Assembly (NCBI GenBank): GCA_949283205.1
Contig: CASDSD010000039.1
Location: 1 to 64,000, forward strand
DNA from: an uncultured Alistipes sp.
Lineage (GTDB): Bacteria; Bacteroidota; Bacteroidia; Bacteroidales; Rikenellaceae
Length of the DNA stretch: 64,000 bases
Direction of reading: 5' to 3'
Part shown: positions 49,665 through 60,455 of the stretch, one piece after another
Layout of the letters: every line of letters starts with the position of its first letter
Numbering within the stretch: position 1 is the stretch's first letter
Notes under the pieces: generated by a model
Seen by the model: only the letters and a program-made list of their open reading frames with translations
Database searches by the model: none
Told to the model about the DNA's origin: nothing
Made by a program: the position numbers and the translations under genes

Positions 49665-52391
49665 ATGAATAATATGGTTTGCTGGGCCGCCTCCGTTGCG
49701 GCGCGATATTTCCGCCGTGGGGCTGTTGCGGGCCTGGCGGCTGCCGCGGCGGTGACGATGGTTGCCTGCGGCGGCGATGACGAGCGGGTGAAGATTGCGG
49801 GCCTGCGGTGCGAGTATTCGGAGGAGCCGCTTGCCATCGACGGCGACAGCGTGCGTTTTACGTGGCGTTACGAGAGCGACGACCCCGTGGCGTCGTTCCG
49901 TCAGCATAAGGTCGAGGTGCGTATCGCCACGGACGAGGCATCGTTGGCGGACGGGGAGACGTGCGTTGCGACGAGCGGTCGTGTGCGGGGCGGTCAGATG
50001 GTGACGATGCCTACAGACAGCCTCGAGGCCGAGAGCCGTTACTGCTGGCAGGTGCGCGGATACAATGCCCTGGGTGTGGAGACGATGGTCTCGCCCGTGG
50101 CGTGGTTCTCGACGGCGAAACTGCACGGCAAGGCGTGGAGTGCAAAGTGGATAACGGACTCCCACGACAAGGATTACGAGCCCGCGCCGATGTTCCGCAA
50201 GCGGTTCCGGGTGAACGGCAAGGTGGCGCGCGCATCGCTCTACATCTCCGCCGCAGGGTATTACGATGCGGCGATAAACGGCGGCCGTGTCTCGGACGAC
50301 TGGCTCAGTCCCGGATATACGCATTACGACAAGCGCAACCTCTATATGGTGCATGACGTTACGGATCTCCTGCAGGAGGGCGACAATGTCATCACCGCCA
50401 CGCTGGGCAACGGCTTCTACAACGAGTATTCGGGTATGGCCGTATGGCAGTTCGAGTCGGCGCGCTGGCGCAACCGACCCCGTATGATATGCGAGCTTCA
50501 TGTGGAATATGCCGACGGCCGCACGCAGAAGGTGTTGTCGAACTCTACGTGGCGAACCGCGACGGGAGAGGTGCTGGGTAATGTGATATATGCCGGCGAC
50601 ATAATCGACGCGCGCTGCGAGGTGGAGGGGTGGAACGACCCCGCGATGGACGACAGCGCATATCCCGCCGCCGTGGTGTGCGAGGCTCCGTCTCCGCTGC
50701 TGGTGGCGCAGCAGATGCCCCCGATCCGCGAGAGCGAGACTTGCGAGCCGGTATCGGTGCGCCGCATTTCGGACAGGGAGTATGTTTTCACGTTCGCACG
50801 CAACATGACGGGCGTCTGCACGCTGCGCGTGCGCGGCGAGGCCGGTACGCGTATCACGATGGAGCATGGCGAGCTGTTGCGTGACGACGGTACGGTCGAG
50901 ATGCACAATATCGATTTCCACTCGCACCCCGTGCGTGACTACTCGCTGCAGCGCGACATATTCTATTTGAGCGGGGAGGGCATGGAGAGCTTCACGCCGC
51001 GTTTCCACTACAACGGATTCCAGTATGTCACGGTGACGGCCGACCGGCCGGTGGAGCTGGACCGCAGCAGCCTGACGGCACACTTCCTGCATACGGACGT
51101 GCGTTCCGTGGGTGACTTCCGCTCGTCGAACGAGCTGCTGAACAAGTTGTGGCAGGCCGTGCGGCGCTCATACCTGTGCAACCTGCAGGGTATCCCCACC
51201 GACTGCCCGCACCGCGAGAAGAACGGCTGGACGGCCGACGCGCACGTGAGCATCGATATCGGACTGACGAACTACGATGCCATAACGGTATACGAGAAGT
51301 GGATCGACGACATCGTGGACAACCAGCGCGAGGACGGCTCGATCTCGGGTATCATCCCGAGCGCCGGGTGGGGTTACGACGACTGGATCGGCCCCGTGTG
51401 GGATGCCGCCATGTTCATAATTCCGAACGCCCTCTACAACTACTACGGCGATGTGCGCGCCATCGAGAAGATCTATCCCGTGGCGGAACGGTATCTCGGC
51501 TATCTGGCTGCGCGCGAGAACGAGGAGGGTACCGTCACCTACGGCCTTGGCGACTGGTGCTACTACAAGACGCAGACGCCGTCGGACTTCACCACCACAT
51601 GTTTCTACTATTATGACCAGAAGCTGATGGCCCGCTTTGCCTCCCTGACGGGACGCGACGCCTCGAAATACGAGGCCAAGGCTGCCGCGCTGCGCGATCT
51701 GATCAACGACAAGTATCTCGATCCGGAAACCGGCATATACTCGATAGGGCGTGTTACTGCGCAGGCCGTGCCGCTGGCTCTGGGTATCGTCCCCGAAGGC
51801 CTTGAGGAGCGTGTTGCGGCGCGCCTGAACGATGTTGTCGTGGAGGATGGCTATACGTGCGATTTCGGCCTTCTGGGCAGCCGCTATGCGCTGCGCATGC
51901 TGGTCAGGTACGGCTATGTCGAGACGGCCTATAAGCTGGCGACGCAGACGCGCCGCCCGTCGTGGGGCAACTGGATCGTCGAGGGCTTCACCACGCCGCT
52001 CGAGACGTGGGCCCTGCGCGAGAACTTCTCCGACTCGTCGGCCAACCATGTCTTCTTCGGCGACATAGCGGCATGGATGCAGAGCGACATCGCCGGCATA
52101 AACTACGACGAGTCGAAGCCCGGCTTCGAGAATATCGTCATCCGCCCGCACTTCCCCGCCGGAATGGAGTGGGCCGAGGCGTCGTACCATTCGGTGCGCG
52201 GCGTGGTGCGCTCGGCATGGCACCGCAGCCGCAACCATATCATTCTCGAAGTTACCATACCTCTCAATACCACCGCCACGATCTATACCGACGGTGTCTA
52301 CAGGATCAAGGGTAACGGCTCGACGTACCGTTTCGTCGTTAACGAGCGTGCCGCCGAGAGATCGGCGCGACAGGAGGGCGAGCGTAAATAG
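49665..52391 (+). CDS. Secreted alpha-L-rhamnosidase (glycoside hydrolase family 78)
   Basis: The 908-aa lipoprotein (signal with VAC, Cys35) has beta-sandwich modules in its first 430 residues: CQVRGYNALG-type Fn3, then KWITDSHDKDYEPAPMFRKRF. An (alpha/alpha)6 barrel follows, with the GH78 signature PTDCPHREKNGWTADAH (about 513-529), which holds catalytic acids, and WGNWIVEGFTTPLETW. The C-terminal beta-sandwich is FENIVIRPHFPAGMEWAEAS and onward. It probably removes terminal rhamnose from plant or host glycans at the cell surface. No SusC/D pair or regulator is adjacent, so it is not an obvious polysaccharide utilisation locus. Confidence 0.92.
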   Translation: MNNMVCWAASVAARYFRRGAVAGLAAAAAVTMVACGGDDERVKIAGLRCEYSEEPLAIDGDSVRFTWRYESDDPVASFRQHKVEVRIATDEASLADGETCVATSGRVRGGQMVTMPTDSLEAESRYCWQVRGYNALGVETMVSPVAWFSTAKLHGKAWSAKWITDSHDKDYEPAPMFRKRFRVNGKVARASLYISAAGYYDAAINGGRVSDDWLSPGYTHYDKRNLYMVHDVTDLLQEGDNVITATLGNGFYNEYSGMAVWQFESARWRNRPRMICELHVEYADGRTQKVLSNSTWRTATGEVLGNVIYAGDIIDARCEVEGWNDPAMDDSAYPAAVVCEAPSPLLVAQQMPPIRESETCEPVSVRRISDREYVFTFARNMTGVCTLRVRGEAGTRITMEHGELLRDDGTVEMHNIDFHSHPVRDYSLQRDIFYLSGEGMESFTPRFHYNGFQYVTVTADRPVELDRSSLTAHFLHTDVRSVGDFRSSNELLNKLWQAVRRSYLCNLQGIPTDCPHREKNGWTADAHVSIDIGLTNYDAITVYEKWIDDIVDNQREDGSISGIIPSAGWGYDDWIGPVWDAAMFIIPNALYNYYGDVRAIEKIYPVAERYLGYLAARENEEGTVTYGLGDWCYYKTQTPSDFTTTCFYYYDQKLMARFASLTGRDASKYEAKAAALRDLINDKYLDPETGIYSIGRVTAQAVPLALGIVPEGLEERVAARLNDVVVEDGYTCDFGLLGSRYALRMLVRYGYVETAYKLATQTRRPSWGNWIVEGFTTPLETWALRENFSDSSANHVFFGDIAAWMQSDIAGINYDESKPGFENIVIRPHFPAGMEWAEASYHSVRGVVRSAWHRSRNHIILEVTIPLNTTATIYTDGVYRIKGNGSTYRFVVNERAAERSARQEGERK

Positions 52392-52401
52392 AGGGCTCGC
52401 C

Positions 52402-52467
52402 GCGGCCGCGTCATGACAGGAGAGGACGGTTGCTGCGGCCGCGTCATGACAGCAGAGAGCGGTTCGC
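52402..52467. repeat. Tandem 33-bp repeat after the rhamnosidase gene
   Basis: Two adjacent 33-bp units (52402-52434 and 52435-52467) share their first 18 bases, GCGGCCGCGTCATGACAG, and 27 of 33 overall. Each starts with two palindromes, GCGGCCGC and GTCATGAC. Confidence 0.85.
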
Positions 52468-52502
52468 CGCTGTTGCGGTTCCGACAGATGCGGTCGGGCC
52501 GA

Positions 52503-52542
52503 AACGAAAAATGTCCGGCTTCCCCTTCAGAGGGAGCCGGAC
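52503..52542 (-). terminator. Terminator of the Clp ATPase gene
   Basis: GTCCGGCTTCCC (52513-52524) pairs with GGGAGCCGGAC (52532-52542) with one bulge. On the minus strand it is followed by ATTTTTCGTTT. Confidence 0.8.
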
Positions 52543-52587
52543 GTCGTTTCATTCATTTCGTAAAGCGGGTTGGATCGTTGCCGCCTG

Positions 52588-55032
52588 TCAGGCTACGCGC
52601 AGGGTTATGCCGTCGCGGCTCTCTTCCACGACGACGCTGCCGCCGGTGCGGAGCTTGCCGTCGATGATGAGTGTCGAGAGCGGGTCCTCCACCTCGTCCA
52701 GCAGCGTGCGGCGCAGCGCCCGCGCCCCGTATCGCGCCTCGTATCCCATTTCGGCCAGCCGGTGCCGCGCCTCGGGGGTGACGGTGACATCATAGCCCAT
52801 GTCGCGCGTGCGGGAGAGTATGCCGTCGAGCTCAAGGTCGACGATACGCTCGACGTCGCCTATCGAGAGCGTGCGGAAGCAGATTATGTCGTCGATACGG
52901 TTGAGAAACTCGGGCGCGAAGGTGCGCTCAAGCGCCTTGCGGTACTCCGCCTCGGGTGCGGAGAGGGTGTTGGCATCTTTCGAGTGGGTGTTGTATCCCA
53001 CCTGAAAACTCTTGTCCGCCGCGGCGCGCGAGCCGACGTTCGAGGTCATGATGATGACGGTATTGCGGAAGTCTACCGTGCGCCCCGCGCCGTCGGTGAG
53101 GCGTCCCTCGTCGAATATCTGCAGCATGGTGTTGAAGACGTCGGGGTGCGCCTTCTCGATCTCGTCGAAGAGCACCACGGCATACGGTTGGCGCCGTACG
53201 GCCTCGGAGAGCTGTCCGCCCTCGCCGTAGCCCACATATCCCGGGGGCGAACCGATGAGGCGGGCGACGTTGTGTTTCTCGCCGTACTCCGACATGTCGA
53301 TGCGGATGAGTCCGCGGCGGTTGTCGAAAAGCCATTGCGAGAGCTCCTTCGCCAGCAGCGTCTTGCCTACGCCCGTGGGCCCCACGAAGAGAAAGACCCC
53401 GATCGGGCGGTTCGTATCCTTGAGGCCGGCGCGTGAGCGGCGAAGCGAACGCGATACCCGCTCCACGGCCTCCCGCTGGCCTATGACGCGCCCCTGCAGA
53501 TGGTCGGCAAGCGTGCGCAGACGCTCCGCTTCGCCGCTCGAGATACGTTCGGCCGGTATTCCGGTCATTTCGGTAATGACGTGTTCGACGTCGGCGGCCT
53601 CGATGACGGCGGGGTTGTTCTGCATGTCGCGGTGCCATGCCGCACGCTGCTCGTTGAGGCGCGACTTGAGCGCCAGCTCCCGCAGGCGTGCCGTGGCGGC
53701 CTTCTCGTAGATGAGTGCCGACACGGCCTCGCGCCGCTCGCGCGAGGCGGCGTTCATCTGACGTTCGGTCTCGCGTATGGCCTCGGGCTCGTGTGCCGTC
53801 AGGGTATGCGTGCGCGCTCCCGCCTCGTCCATGGCGTCGATCGCCTTGTCGGGGAAGTGGCGGTCGGTGATATACCGCTCGGTAAGGGTGACGCAGGCCT
53901 GCAGCGCCTCTTCGGTATACCTTACGTTGTGGTACCGCTCGTAGTAGGGCGCTATGTTGCGCAGAATCTCGAGCGTCTGCGCGGCTGTGGTGGGTTCGAT
54001 GATCACCTTCTGGAAACGCCGCTCGAGTGCCGCGTCGCTCTCGATGTTCTCGCGGAACTCGTCGAGGGTCGTCGCTCCGATTGTCTGCAGCTCGCCGCGT
54101 GCGAGCGCCGGCTTGAGTATGTTGGCCGTGTCGAGGCTCCCCTGCGTGGCTCCGGCCCCGACGATGGTGTGTATCTCGTCGATGAAGATTATGGTGTCAT
54201 TGCTGCGGCGCAGGCAGTCGATGATCTGCTGCATGCGCTCCTCGAACTCGCCGCGGAACTTGGTCCCCGCCACGAGCGACGCAACGTCGAGCGAGTAGAT
54301 CGTCTTGTTGCGTATGGTGCATGGCACCTCGCCCGAGGCGATACGCAATGCCAGCCCTTCGACGATGGCGCTCTTGCCCACACCCGCCTCGCCGATGAGG
54401 ATAGGGTTGTTCTTCTTGCGGCGCGAGAGTATCTGTATGACGCGCTCGATCTCGGCCTCGCGCCCGATGACGGGATCGATATGTCCTTCGCGCGCCTGGC
54501 GCGTGAGGTCGGTGCCGAACTTGTCGAGCATGGAGGTATTTGCCGTCCGGGGCTGTTCATCCTCCATGTCGGCGATATGGAGGCGTATTGCCGAGGGTTC
54601 CTCGACGGGGATGGTCATCTCCTCTATGGCCGATGCCAGAGCCTGGGCGTTGACTCCGTAGAGGGCGAGTACCTGTGACGTGGCAGTGGTGGTGTCGCGC
54701 ACGATGTCGAGCAGGGCATGTGCCGTCGAGACATGGCGCAGGGCGTGGTTCTCGACCATGAGGCGCTCGCGGTACTCCTTGTAGAAGGTCTCGGGCGACA
54801 GCTGTTCGGCCTGCGGCTGGCTCTTCGTGAGGTTCTCGATGCGCAGGGGCAGCTGGAACATCTCCCAGTCCTTGAGTTGCGAGGCTAAAGCCCTGTATCC
54901 CATCGATCCGTCCTCGCGCAGGATCTCCAGCGCAAGCAGATCTTTATATGAATGGCGTATGTCGGCCTTTGTCGTATCGAACGTGACGCGGGCGAATACG
55001 GCTTCCAAGGTCTTTGAAATCTTAGTATCCAT
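52588..55032 (-). CDS. ClpC/ClpA-type AAA+ unfoldase (class I HSP100)
   Basis: The 814-aa protein is a two-ring AAA+ ATPase that unfolds proteins for ClpP. The first AAA module has Walker A GEAGVGKS (214-221) and [13 protein letters not shown]. The middle domain is short, of ClpA/C type. The second AAA module has GPTGVGKT (about 550), [10 protein letters not shown] (pore loop) and [13 protein letters not shown]. The N-terminal 170 residues hold only a loosely recognisable Clp N-domain, and a ClpP-binding IGF-type loop is not evident. The start is ATG 55032, which begins [13 protein letters not shown]; the longer frame crosses the upstream region. It is a single gene. Confidence 0.9.
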   Translation of the reverse strand: MDTKISKTLEAVFARVTFDTTKADIRHSYKDLLALEILREDGSMGYRALASQLKDWEMFQLPLRIENLTKSQPQAEQLSPETFYKEYRERLMVENHALRHVSTAHALLDIVRDTTTATSQVLALYGVNAQALASAIEEMTIPVEEPSAIRLHIADMEDEQPRTANTSMLDKFGTDLTRQAREGHIDPVIGREAEIERVIQILSRRKKNNPILIGEAGVGKSAIVEGLALRIASGEVPCTIRNKTIYSLDVASLVAGTKFRGEFEERMQQIIDCLRRSNDTIIFIDEIHTIVGAGATQGSLDTANILKPALARGELQTIGATTLDEFRENIESDAALERRFQKVIIEPTTAAQTLEILRNIAPYYERYHNVRYTEEALQACVTLTERYITDRHFPDKAIDAMDEAGARTHTLTAHEPEAIRETERQMNAASRERREAVSALIYEKAATARLRELALKSRLNEQRAAWHRDMQNNPAVIEAADVEHVITEMTGIPAERISSGEAERLRTLADHLQGRVIGQREAVERVSRSLRRSRAGLKDTNRPIGVFLFVGPTGVGKTLLAKELSQWLFDNRRGLIRIDMSEYGEKHNVARLIGSPPGYVGYGEGGQLSEAVRRQPYAVVLFDEIEKAHPDVFNTMLQIFDEGRLTDGAGRTVDFRNTVIIMTSNVGSRAAADKSFQVGYNTHSKDANTLSAPEAEYRKALERTFAPEFLNRIDDIICFRTLSIGDVERIVDLELDGILSRTRDMGYDVTVTPEARHRLAEMGYEARYGARALRRTLLDEVEDPLSTLIIDGKLRTGGSVVVEESRDGITLRVA

Positions 55033-55182
55033 AACAGTCCGTTTTGTCGTTTTTCGGCAATATAACGGATTAACATGCGAGGATATTATGTTGGGCGGAA
55101 TCCCTGCATCTATCCGTTTAACGCTCAATTATATTGCTCGATGTGATTTTTATATGTGCAGGCCGCCCCGGTTGGTGCGACA

Positions 55183-55224
55183 TAAAAAACATGTGCCGAA
55201 TGTTCTATTTGGACAATCGGCACA
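55183..55224 (-). terminator. Terminator of the flavodoxin-like reductase gene
   Basis: TGTGCCGA (55192-55199) pairs with TCGGCACA (55217-55224), extended by a mismatched inner stem. On the minus strand it leads into a T6 run. Confidence 0.8.
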
Positions 55225-55267
55225 CGCGGCGTTGTTATCGTCTGTCATGGAGCTTTTGACGCGGACG

Positions 55268-55804
55268 TCATACGGCGGCTCCCGCCTCGTAGGCTTCGCG
55301 CATGGCGGGGGTGGAGTTCACCTCGCCGCTCTGCCATACGCCCAGGCCGTAGATGATGCCACGCTCGACGGGGTTGTCGAGGCAGCCGAGGAAGCCTCTG
55401 AATGCCGCTACGGTGGGCTGCATCGATTCGACGTCGCTTTCGGCTGCGGTCATTATGAGGTAGAACTCCTTGCCGGAGATCTCGGTATAGCGGGCGCAGC
55501 AGCGGTCGATGAGGGTCTTTAGCTGTGCGCTCACCGTGTAGAAATAGACGGGTGTGGCCAGTACTATCACGTCGGCCGCAATCATGGCGGCGATGATTTC
55601 GGCGGCATCGTCTTTTTGCGGGCACGGCTTGCCTGTGGTGCAGAGTCCGCACCCGAGGCAGTAGTTTACCTTTTTGTCGCGCAGGAAGATCTTTTCCACC
55701 GTATTGCCTGCATCGGCGGCACCCTGCATGAACTGGTCGCACAGCGTGTCGGAGTTACCCTTGCGGCGCGGCGAAGATGAGATGATCAGAACCTTTTTTG
55801 ACAT
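55268..55804 (-). CDS. NADPH-dependent FMN reductase / iron-sulfur flavoprotein-like
   Basis: The 178-aa protein has a flavodoxin-like fold: VLIISSSPRRKGNSDTL binds FMN phosphate, followed by IFLRDKKVNYCLGCGLC. The Cys-rich segment (CLGCGLCTTGKPCPQKDD, Cys at four positions) matches the Fe-S-binding motif of iron-sulfur flavoproteins. Next come VIVLATPVYFYTVSAQLK and a C-terminal GIIYGLGVWQSGEV region. It probably reduces quinones or other electron acceptors. The start is ATG 55804, nine codons inside the longest frame. It is flanked by unrelated genes. Confidence 0.88.
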   Translation of the reverse strand: MSKKVLIISSSPRRKGNSDTLCDQFMQGAADAGNTVEKIFLRDKKVNYCLGCGLCTTGKPCPQKDDAAEIIAAMIAADVIVLATPVYFYTVSAQLKTLIDRCCARYTEISGKEFYLIMTAAESDVESMQPTVAAFRGFLGCLDNPVERGIIYGLGVWQSGEVNSTPAMREAYEAGAAV

Positions 55805-55929
55805 GATATCATGTTTTTTAATCTGCTGCAAAGTTACACGGCGGCGGGGTGCCGCGGCGTATCCCTGTTACGGATATTGTTACCAATTTCACCTGTCGGC
55901 ACTCCGTGCGGATGCCGCTTCACACTCTT

Positions 55930-57933
55930 TTACCGTTCGGGCACGACCAGTACGGCGTCGGCATAGAGCGTACCCGTAACCTGTCCTCCGTTGTCGAACT
56001 CGACCCAGGCGGGGGTGTCGGCCCGCAGGTCGTACTGCCCGAGGCTGATCCATTCGCCCGAGGTCTGGCCGTGGATGGTTATGGCGTCATAGTCGAGAGT
56101 GATGCGGTTCGTGTCGGTGCCGTTGCATACGGTCACCTCCGAGAGCTTCGACATGCCGCCGCGCTTGCTGTAATAGGTGTATATGTCGTAGCGTCCGTCG
56201 CGTTTGACCGTAAAGGGATAGCGCAGGGTCTGCTTGCCGGCCGCCTTCTCGAGCCTGTATAGCGAGGGGCCGTAGCCTCCGTATATCTTTACCCGCTGCC
56301 ATCCGGACCCTGCGGCGGCCTCCACGTCGGTGTCGTCGACCAGAATGTCGGGCGCGGTACCGTCCAAAAGCGGGTCTTCGTCATACATGCGCTGTATCTC
56401 GGTGACATCTATGGCCTGCACGTCGGTGTTGCCGTCTATGGCCAGCGCGGCAGCCTTGGCGGCGCTCTGCCCGAGGACCATGAATACGGGCTCCATGCGG
56501 ATCGAGCCGTAGGCTATGTGGCTGGCCGAGAGGCATACCGGAACCAGCAGGTTGGTACACTCCTCGCGTCGGGGCGTAATCGAACGGTATGATACGGGGT
56601 AGGGCGAACCTATGCCTATTTGTACGTCGCCCTCGTTCTTGACCATTGCCCGGCCGTCCTTGTGTATGACGATGCGCTGGCAGTTGTGCGAATCCATGGT
56701 ATAGGCCGCCATGCCCACACCGTCCTCGACCGTGGTGCGGTTCTCGCAGTCGGCCTGCGTGGCGACGTATTCTCCCACCATGCGGCGGCTTTCGCGTATG
56801 TAGAGCTGCGGTGTCCAGTGTCCGGTGTCGGTATATTCGTCCTTGGGCAGGCCCCAGCGCAGCATCTCGCTGCGCATCTTCTCGGGCACGCGCGCGTCGT
56901 GGCCGATGAAGTAGAGCAGGCCGAGCGTGTAGCTCATATGCTCGTCGAAGATCCTCTCGCGCTCACGGTACGACGCCTCGGGATAGCTGTGGTTCATGCC
57001 TATCATGTCGGTCGAGAAACCGCCGTTGTTGTTTATGTCGGTCTTGCGGTTGGGCATGTGGCTGAGGATTATGTATGAGTAGAGATTGTGGTTGCCGCTG
57101 GCCTCGATCAGACGCACCAGCAGTTCGTAGCGCGTGGAGTCGTAGTCGGCGGGGCGGGCGATGGGGATGCTGTTTTGCCCGTTGTCGGTGAGGCATATGC
57201 GGAAATTGTATGCCTGCACCTTGTCGTCGCCGCTGCCCTTGGCCGCGAGTGTGCCGTCGGATATGCCCCACAGCAGGCCGCTGGTGCTGTCGCCCTCGAT
57301 GACATAGGGGTCGACCCCGTCGGGGAACTGATGCAGGTGGCGCATTTGTACGCCGTTCCATGTCTCGCCGTAGGTGACGTTGTCCTCGCGGCCGACGACG
57401 TATGAGACGCCGGCGCGGGCCATCAGGTCGCCCTCGTACGAACAGTCGATATATTGCTTGGCGCGCACGACGGTGCGGCCCAGGCCGAAGCATCGGTCTG
57501 TATTCTGAAGCCGTATCGACTCGATGCGCGTGCCCTGCTTGTCGGCACGGAGGATGCGGTGGCCGTAGAGCATCTCGACGCCTCCGCGCTCGATGTAGTC
57601 GTTGAAGATGTCGAGTGCGACATGCGGCTCGAAGATCCATTTCTCGAGTTCGCCGTAGTGCGCCCCCACGCGGCGGTAGAAGTCGAGCGAGAGCCCCTCC
57701 ACGGCCTGCTTGTTGCCTATGTCGGTCTGTCCGAGGCCGCCCGTGGAGAGGCCTCCGGCGCGATGCCCGGGCTCCACGACGACGACCGTCTTGCCCTGCA
57801 TGGCGGCCGAGTATGCCGCGATGACGCCCGAGGATGTGCCTCCGTAGACGCATATGTCGTATTCGAGGGTGCGGGTGCAGCCCCCTGCCATCAGCAGCGG
57901 GGCGAGTGCGAGAAGTAGCGAGGTTCTTTTCAT
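55930..57933 (-). CDS. FAD-dependent oxidoreductase lipoprotein with a golvesin-like C-terminal domain
   Basis: The 667-aa protein has a lipoprotein signal (MAGGC, Cys19). A GxGxxG-type FAD-binding start (DICVYGGTSSGVIAAYSAAM) is followed by the FAD-dependent oxidoreductase landmarks GHRAGGLSTGGLGQTD, DCSYEGDLMARAGV, and the C-terminal FAD residues LVPVCLSASHIAYGSIRMEP. Residues about 545-667 resemble the golvesin/xanthan-lyase C-terminal beta-sandwich (RYPFTVKRDGRYDIYTYYSK). This combination is common in Bacteroidetes surface enzymes acting on carbohydrates. The substrate is not known. Confidence 0.85.
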   Translation of the reverse strand: MKRTSLLLALAPLLMAGGCTRTLEYDICVYGGTSSGVIAAYSAAMQGKTVVVVEPGHRAGGLSTGGLGQTDIGNKQAVEGLSLDFYRRVGAHYGELEKWIFEPHVALDIFNDYIERGGVEMLYGHRILRADKQGTRIESIRLQNTDRCFGLGRTVVRAKQYIDCSYEGDLMARAGVSYVVGREDNVTYGETWNGVQMRHLHQFPDGVDPYVIEGDSTSGLLWGISDGTLAAKGSGDDKVQAYNFRICLTDNGQNSIPIARPADYDSTRYELLVRLIEASGNHNLYSYIILSHMPNRKTDINNNGGFSTDMIGMNHSYPEASYRERERIFDEHMSYTLGLLYFIGHDARVPEKMRSEMLRWGLPKDEYTDTGHWTPQLYIRESRRMVGEYVATQADCENRTTVEDGVGMAAYTMDSHNCQRIVIHKDGRAMVKNEGDVQIGIGSPYPVSYRSITPRREECTNLLVPVCLSASHIAYGSIRMEPVFMVLGQSAAKAAALAIDGNTDVQAIDVTEIQRMYDEDPLLDGTAPDILVDDTDVEAAAGSGWQRVKIYGGYGPSLYRLEKAAGKQTLRYPFTVKRDGRYDIYTYYSKRGGMSKLSEVTVCNGTDTNRITLDYDAITIHGQTSGEWISLGQYDLRADTPAWVEFDNGGQVTGTLYADAVLVVPER

Positions 57934-58027
57934 AAGGTCGGTATTTGTACAAATTTATGAAAAAAATCGCAGCCGTGACAGTCTGCAGGCATGATATGCT
58001 ATAAAAAACAGTCGCTGCAGATGCGAT

Positions 58028-58058
58028 TTTGCAGCACCGGAAATAATGCGTATCTTTG
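58028..58058 (+). promoter_or_regulatory. Bacteroidetes primary-sigma promoter of rarA
   Basis: TTTG (58028-58031), 19 bp, then a perfect TATCTTTG (58051-58058). Confidence 0.78.
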
Positions 58059-58125
58059 CCTTCGCACCGCTGCGGGCCGCCACCGGAGGATTACGGCCGA
58101 CGGCTGGCGCTGAAACAGTTTGGTT

Positions 58126-59406
58126 ATGAACAGCATACCGTTGGCCGAGCGGCTTCGGCCGCAAACCATTGAAGAGTATATCGGGCAGACACATCTGGTC
58201 GGTCCCGACGGTGTCTTCCGCAAGTTCCTCGAGACGGGGAACGTGCCGTCGTTCATTCTGTGGGGTCCGCCGGGCGTTGGGAAGACCACGCTCGCAAAAC
58301 TTGTGGCCAACCATCTGAAACGTCCCTTCTATACGCTTTCGGCGGTGACGTCGGGCGTGAAGGAGGTGCGCGAGGTGATCGAGTCGGCGCGCAAGCAGAG
58401 CCTCTTCAACCAGAAGGCGGCCTTCCTCTTCATCGACGAGATCCACCGCTTCAACAAGAGCCAGCAGGATTCGCTTCTGGGAGCCGTCGAGCAGGGTATC
58501 GTTACGCTGATAGGCGCCACCACCGAGAATCCCTCGTTCGAGGTGATCTCGCCGCTGTTGAGCCGCTGCCAGGTCTATATCCTCAAGCCGATGACCGACG
58601 ATGAACTCTCGACGCTGCTCAACCGTGCCATCACGGTGGACGAGGAGCTGCGCAGCCGCAATGTCAAGGTGACGGAGACCGGGGCGCTGTTCCGCTTTGC
58701 CGGGGGCGACGCCCGCAAGCTGCTCAACATACTCGATATCGTTGCCGGTGCCACGTCGGGCGACATCGAGATAACCGATGCTTACGTCACCTCGTGCCTG
58801 CAGCAGAACATTGCCCTCTATGACAAGAACGGCGAACAGCATTACGACGTCATCTCGGCCTTCATCAAGTCGGTGCGGGGGAGCGACCCCAATGCGGCGA
58901 TATACTACCTGGCGCGCATGCTGGCCGGGGGTGAGGAACCCCGTTTCATCGCGCGGCGCCTTGTTATCCTGGCGTCGGAGGACATAGGACTGGCCAACCC
59001 CAACGCACTGCTGCTGGCAAACGCCTGTTTCGACACGGTACACAAGATCGGCATGCCCGAGGCACGCATAACCCTTGCCGAGACGACCATATACCTTGCC
59101 ACAAGTCCCAAGAGCAACTCGGCCTACATGGCCATAAACGAGGCTCTGGGTTTCGTCTCGCACGACACGACCAACCGCCCCGTGCCGCTGCACCTGCGCA
59201 ACGCCCCCACCAAACTGATGGACGAGGCGGGCTACGGCAAGGGATACAAGTATGCGCACGACTTCGCGGGCGGTTTTGTCGAGCAGGAGTTCCTGCCCGA
59301 ATCGATCTCCGGAAAACGGTTCTACAAGCCCAACACGCAGAATCCTTCGGAGGCGAAGATCGCCGAACGCATCCGCACGCTCTGGGGCGACAAGTATTCG
59401 AAGTAG
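58126..59406 (+). CDS. rarA: Replication-associated recombination protein RarA (MgsA)
   Basis: This AAA+ ATPase of the clamp-loader clade acts at stalled replication forks. The 426-aa protein has [20 protein letters not shown] at the N-terminus, then Walker A GPPGVGKT (about 46-53), Walker [17 protein letters not shown], sensor 1 [11 protein letters not shown], and [14 protein letters not shown] (sensor 2 region). The C-terminal MgsA domain contains [31 protein letters not shown], and [27 protein letters not shown] two codons upstream is the only other possible start. Confidence 0.94.
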   Translation: MNSIPLAERLRPQTIEEYIGQTHLVGPDGVFRKFLETGNVPSFILWGPPGVGKTTLAKLVANHLKRPFYTLSAVTSGVKEVREVIESARKQSLFNQKAAFLFIDEIHRFNKSQQDSLLGAVEQGIVTLIGATTENPSFEVISPLLSRCQVYILKPMTDDELSTLLNRAITVDEELRSRNVKVTETGALFRFAGGDARKLLNILDIVAGATSGDIEITDAYVTSCLQQNIALYDKNGEQHYDVISAFIKSVRGSDPNAAIYYLARMLAGGEEPRFIARRLVILASEDIGLANPNALLLANACFDTVHKIGMPEARITLAETTIYLATSPKSNSAYMAINEALGFVSHDTTNRPVPLHLRNAPTKLMDEAGYGKGYKYAHDFAGGFVEQEFLPESISGKRFYKPNTQNPSEAKIAERIRTLWGDKYSK

Positions 59407-59476
59407 GGGCCCGTTGCGCGGGGCGGTACGCATTTTGCTCGTTTTATCCACGTTAAAAAGAAATCTTACATTCACC

Positions 59477-60418
59477 ATGAAAAGGAGTATATTATTGATT
59501 TTATCGCTGTTGGCGGCCCTTCATGCGATGGCGGCAACCGCCGGCAGGCAGACGCTTCTGTATGCCGTCAAGGGCGCCGACTCGCTCTACCTGGACCACT
59601 ATGCGGCCGACGTCGAGGGACAGCGTCCCTGCATGATCTTCGTCTTCGGCGGAGGCTTCGTCGGCGGCGTGCGCGACAATGCGGAATACATCCCTTATTT
59701 CGAGTTCCTGAATGAACACGGCTACGATGTGGTGTCGATCGACTACCGTCTGGGGCTCAAGGGTATCGACGGCTCGAAGGAGCTGTCGGTGCGCGAGATG
59801 GTGGGGCTGTTCGACAATGCCGTCACGATGGCCGTGGAGGATCTCTTCAGCGCCACGCTCTTCGTCCTGGACAAGGCCGACGAGTGGGAGATAGACCCGC
59901 ACATGATCGTCTCGTGCGGCTCTTCGGCAGGCGCCATCACGGTGCTGCAGGCCGAGAACGCCCTATGCAACCGCAGCAGGACGGCCGCCGTCATGCCCGA
60001 GGAGTTCGATTATGCGGGTGTGGTATCCTTTGCCGGTGCGGTCTTCTCGGTTAAGGGGGCGCCCGAGTGGGGACGCAAGCCCGCGCCCGTGATGATGTTC
60101 CACGGCAATGCCGACAATCAGGTGCCCTTCGAGAAGGCATCGCTCTTCGGTGTGGGATTCTACGGCTCGAAGTTCCTCGTAAAGCAGTTCGACAAGGAGG
60201 TGTGGCCCTACTGGTTCTATACGGTCGAGTACCAGAACCACTCTATGGCCGTGACGCCCATGCGCGACAACCGTTACGAGATACTGTCGTTTCTCGAGCG
60301 CATGGTGCGCGAGCGGCGTCCTATGCGTGTGACGACAGAGGTGCGCGACGGCGATTTCCCGCCCTGCAAGACGAAATTCAAGGTTATGGATTACATACGC
60401 TCCAACTACTCGGAGTGA
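59477..60418 (+). CDS. Secreted alpha/beta hydrolase (carboxylesterase-like)
   Basis: The 313-aa protein has a signal peptide (MKRSILLILSLLAALHAMAAT). The serine esterase fold shows the oxyanion loop FVFGGGFVGGVR, the nucleophile motif CGSSAGA, an Asp in FHGNADNQVPFE, and the catalytic His in EYQNHSMA. It resembles secreted carboxylesterases in the Bacteroidetes hormone-sensitive-lipase-like group. The substrate is not predictable. A metallophosphoesterase gene follows 37 bp later on the same strand. Confidence 0.85.
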   Translation: MKRSILLILSLLAALHAMAATAGRQTLLYAVKGADSLYLDHYAADVEGQRPCMIFVFGGGFVGGVRDNAEYIPYFEFLNEHGYDVVSIDYRLGLKGIDGSKELSVREMVGLFDNAVTMAVEDLFSATLFVLDKADEWEIDPHMIVSCGSSAGAITVLQAENALCNRSRTAAVMPEEFDYAGVVSFAGAVFSVKGAPEWGRKPAPVMMFHGNADNQVPFEKASLFGVGFYGSKFLVKQFDKEVWPYWFYTVEYQNHSMAVTPMRDNRYEILSFLERMVRERRPMRVTTEVRDGDFPPCKTKFKVMDYIRSNYSE

Positions 60419-60455
60419 CGCGAAACGTCCCGATAACCTGCGAAAACCCGGACTT

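Noticed and set aside
49665..52391. Rhamnosidase as part of a polysaccharide utilisation locus
   Set aside because: No SusC/SusD pair, sensor-regulator or other glycosidase is adjacent; the neighbours are a dipeptidase and a Clp ATPase.
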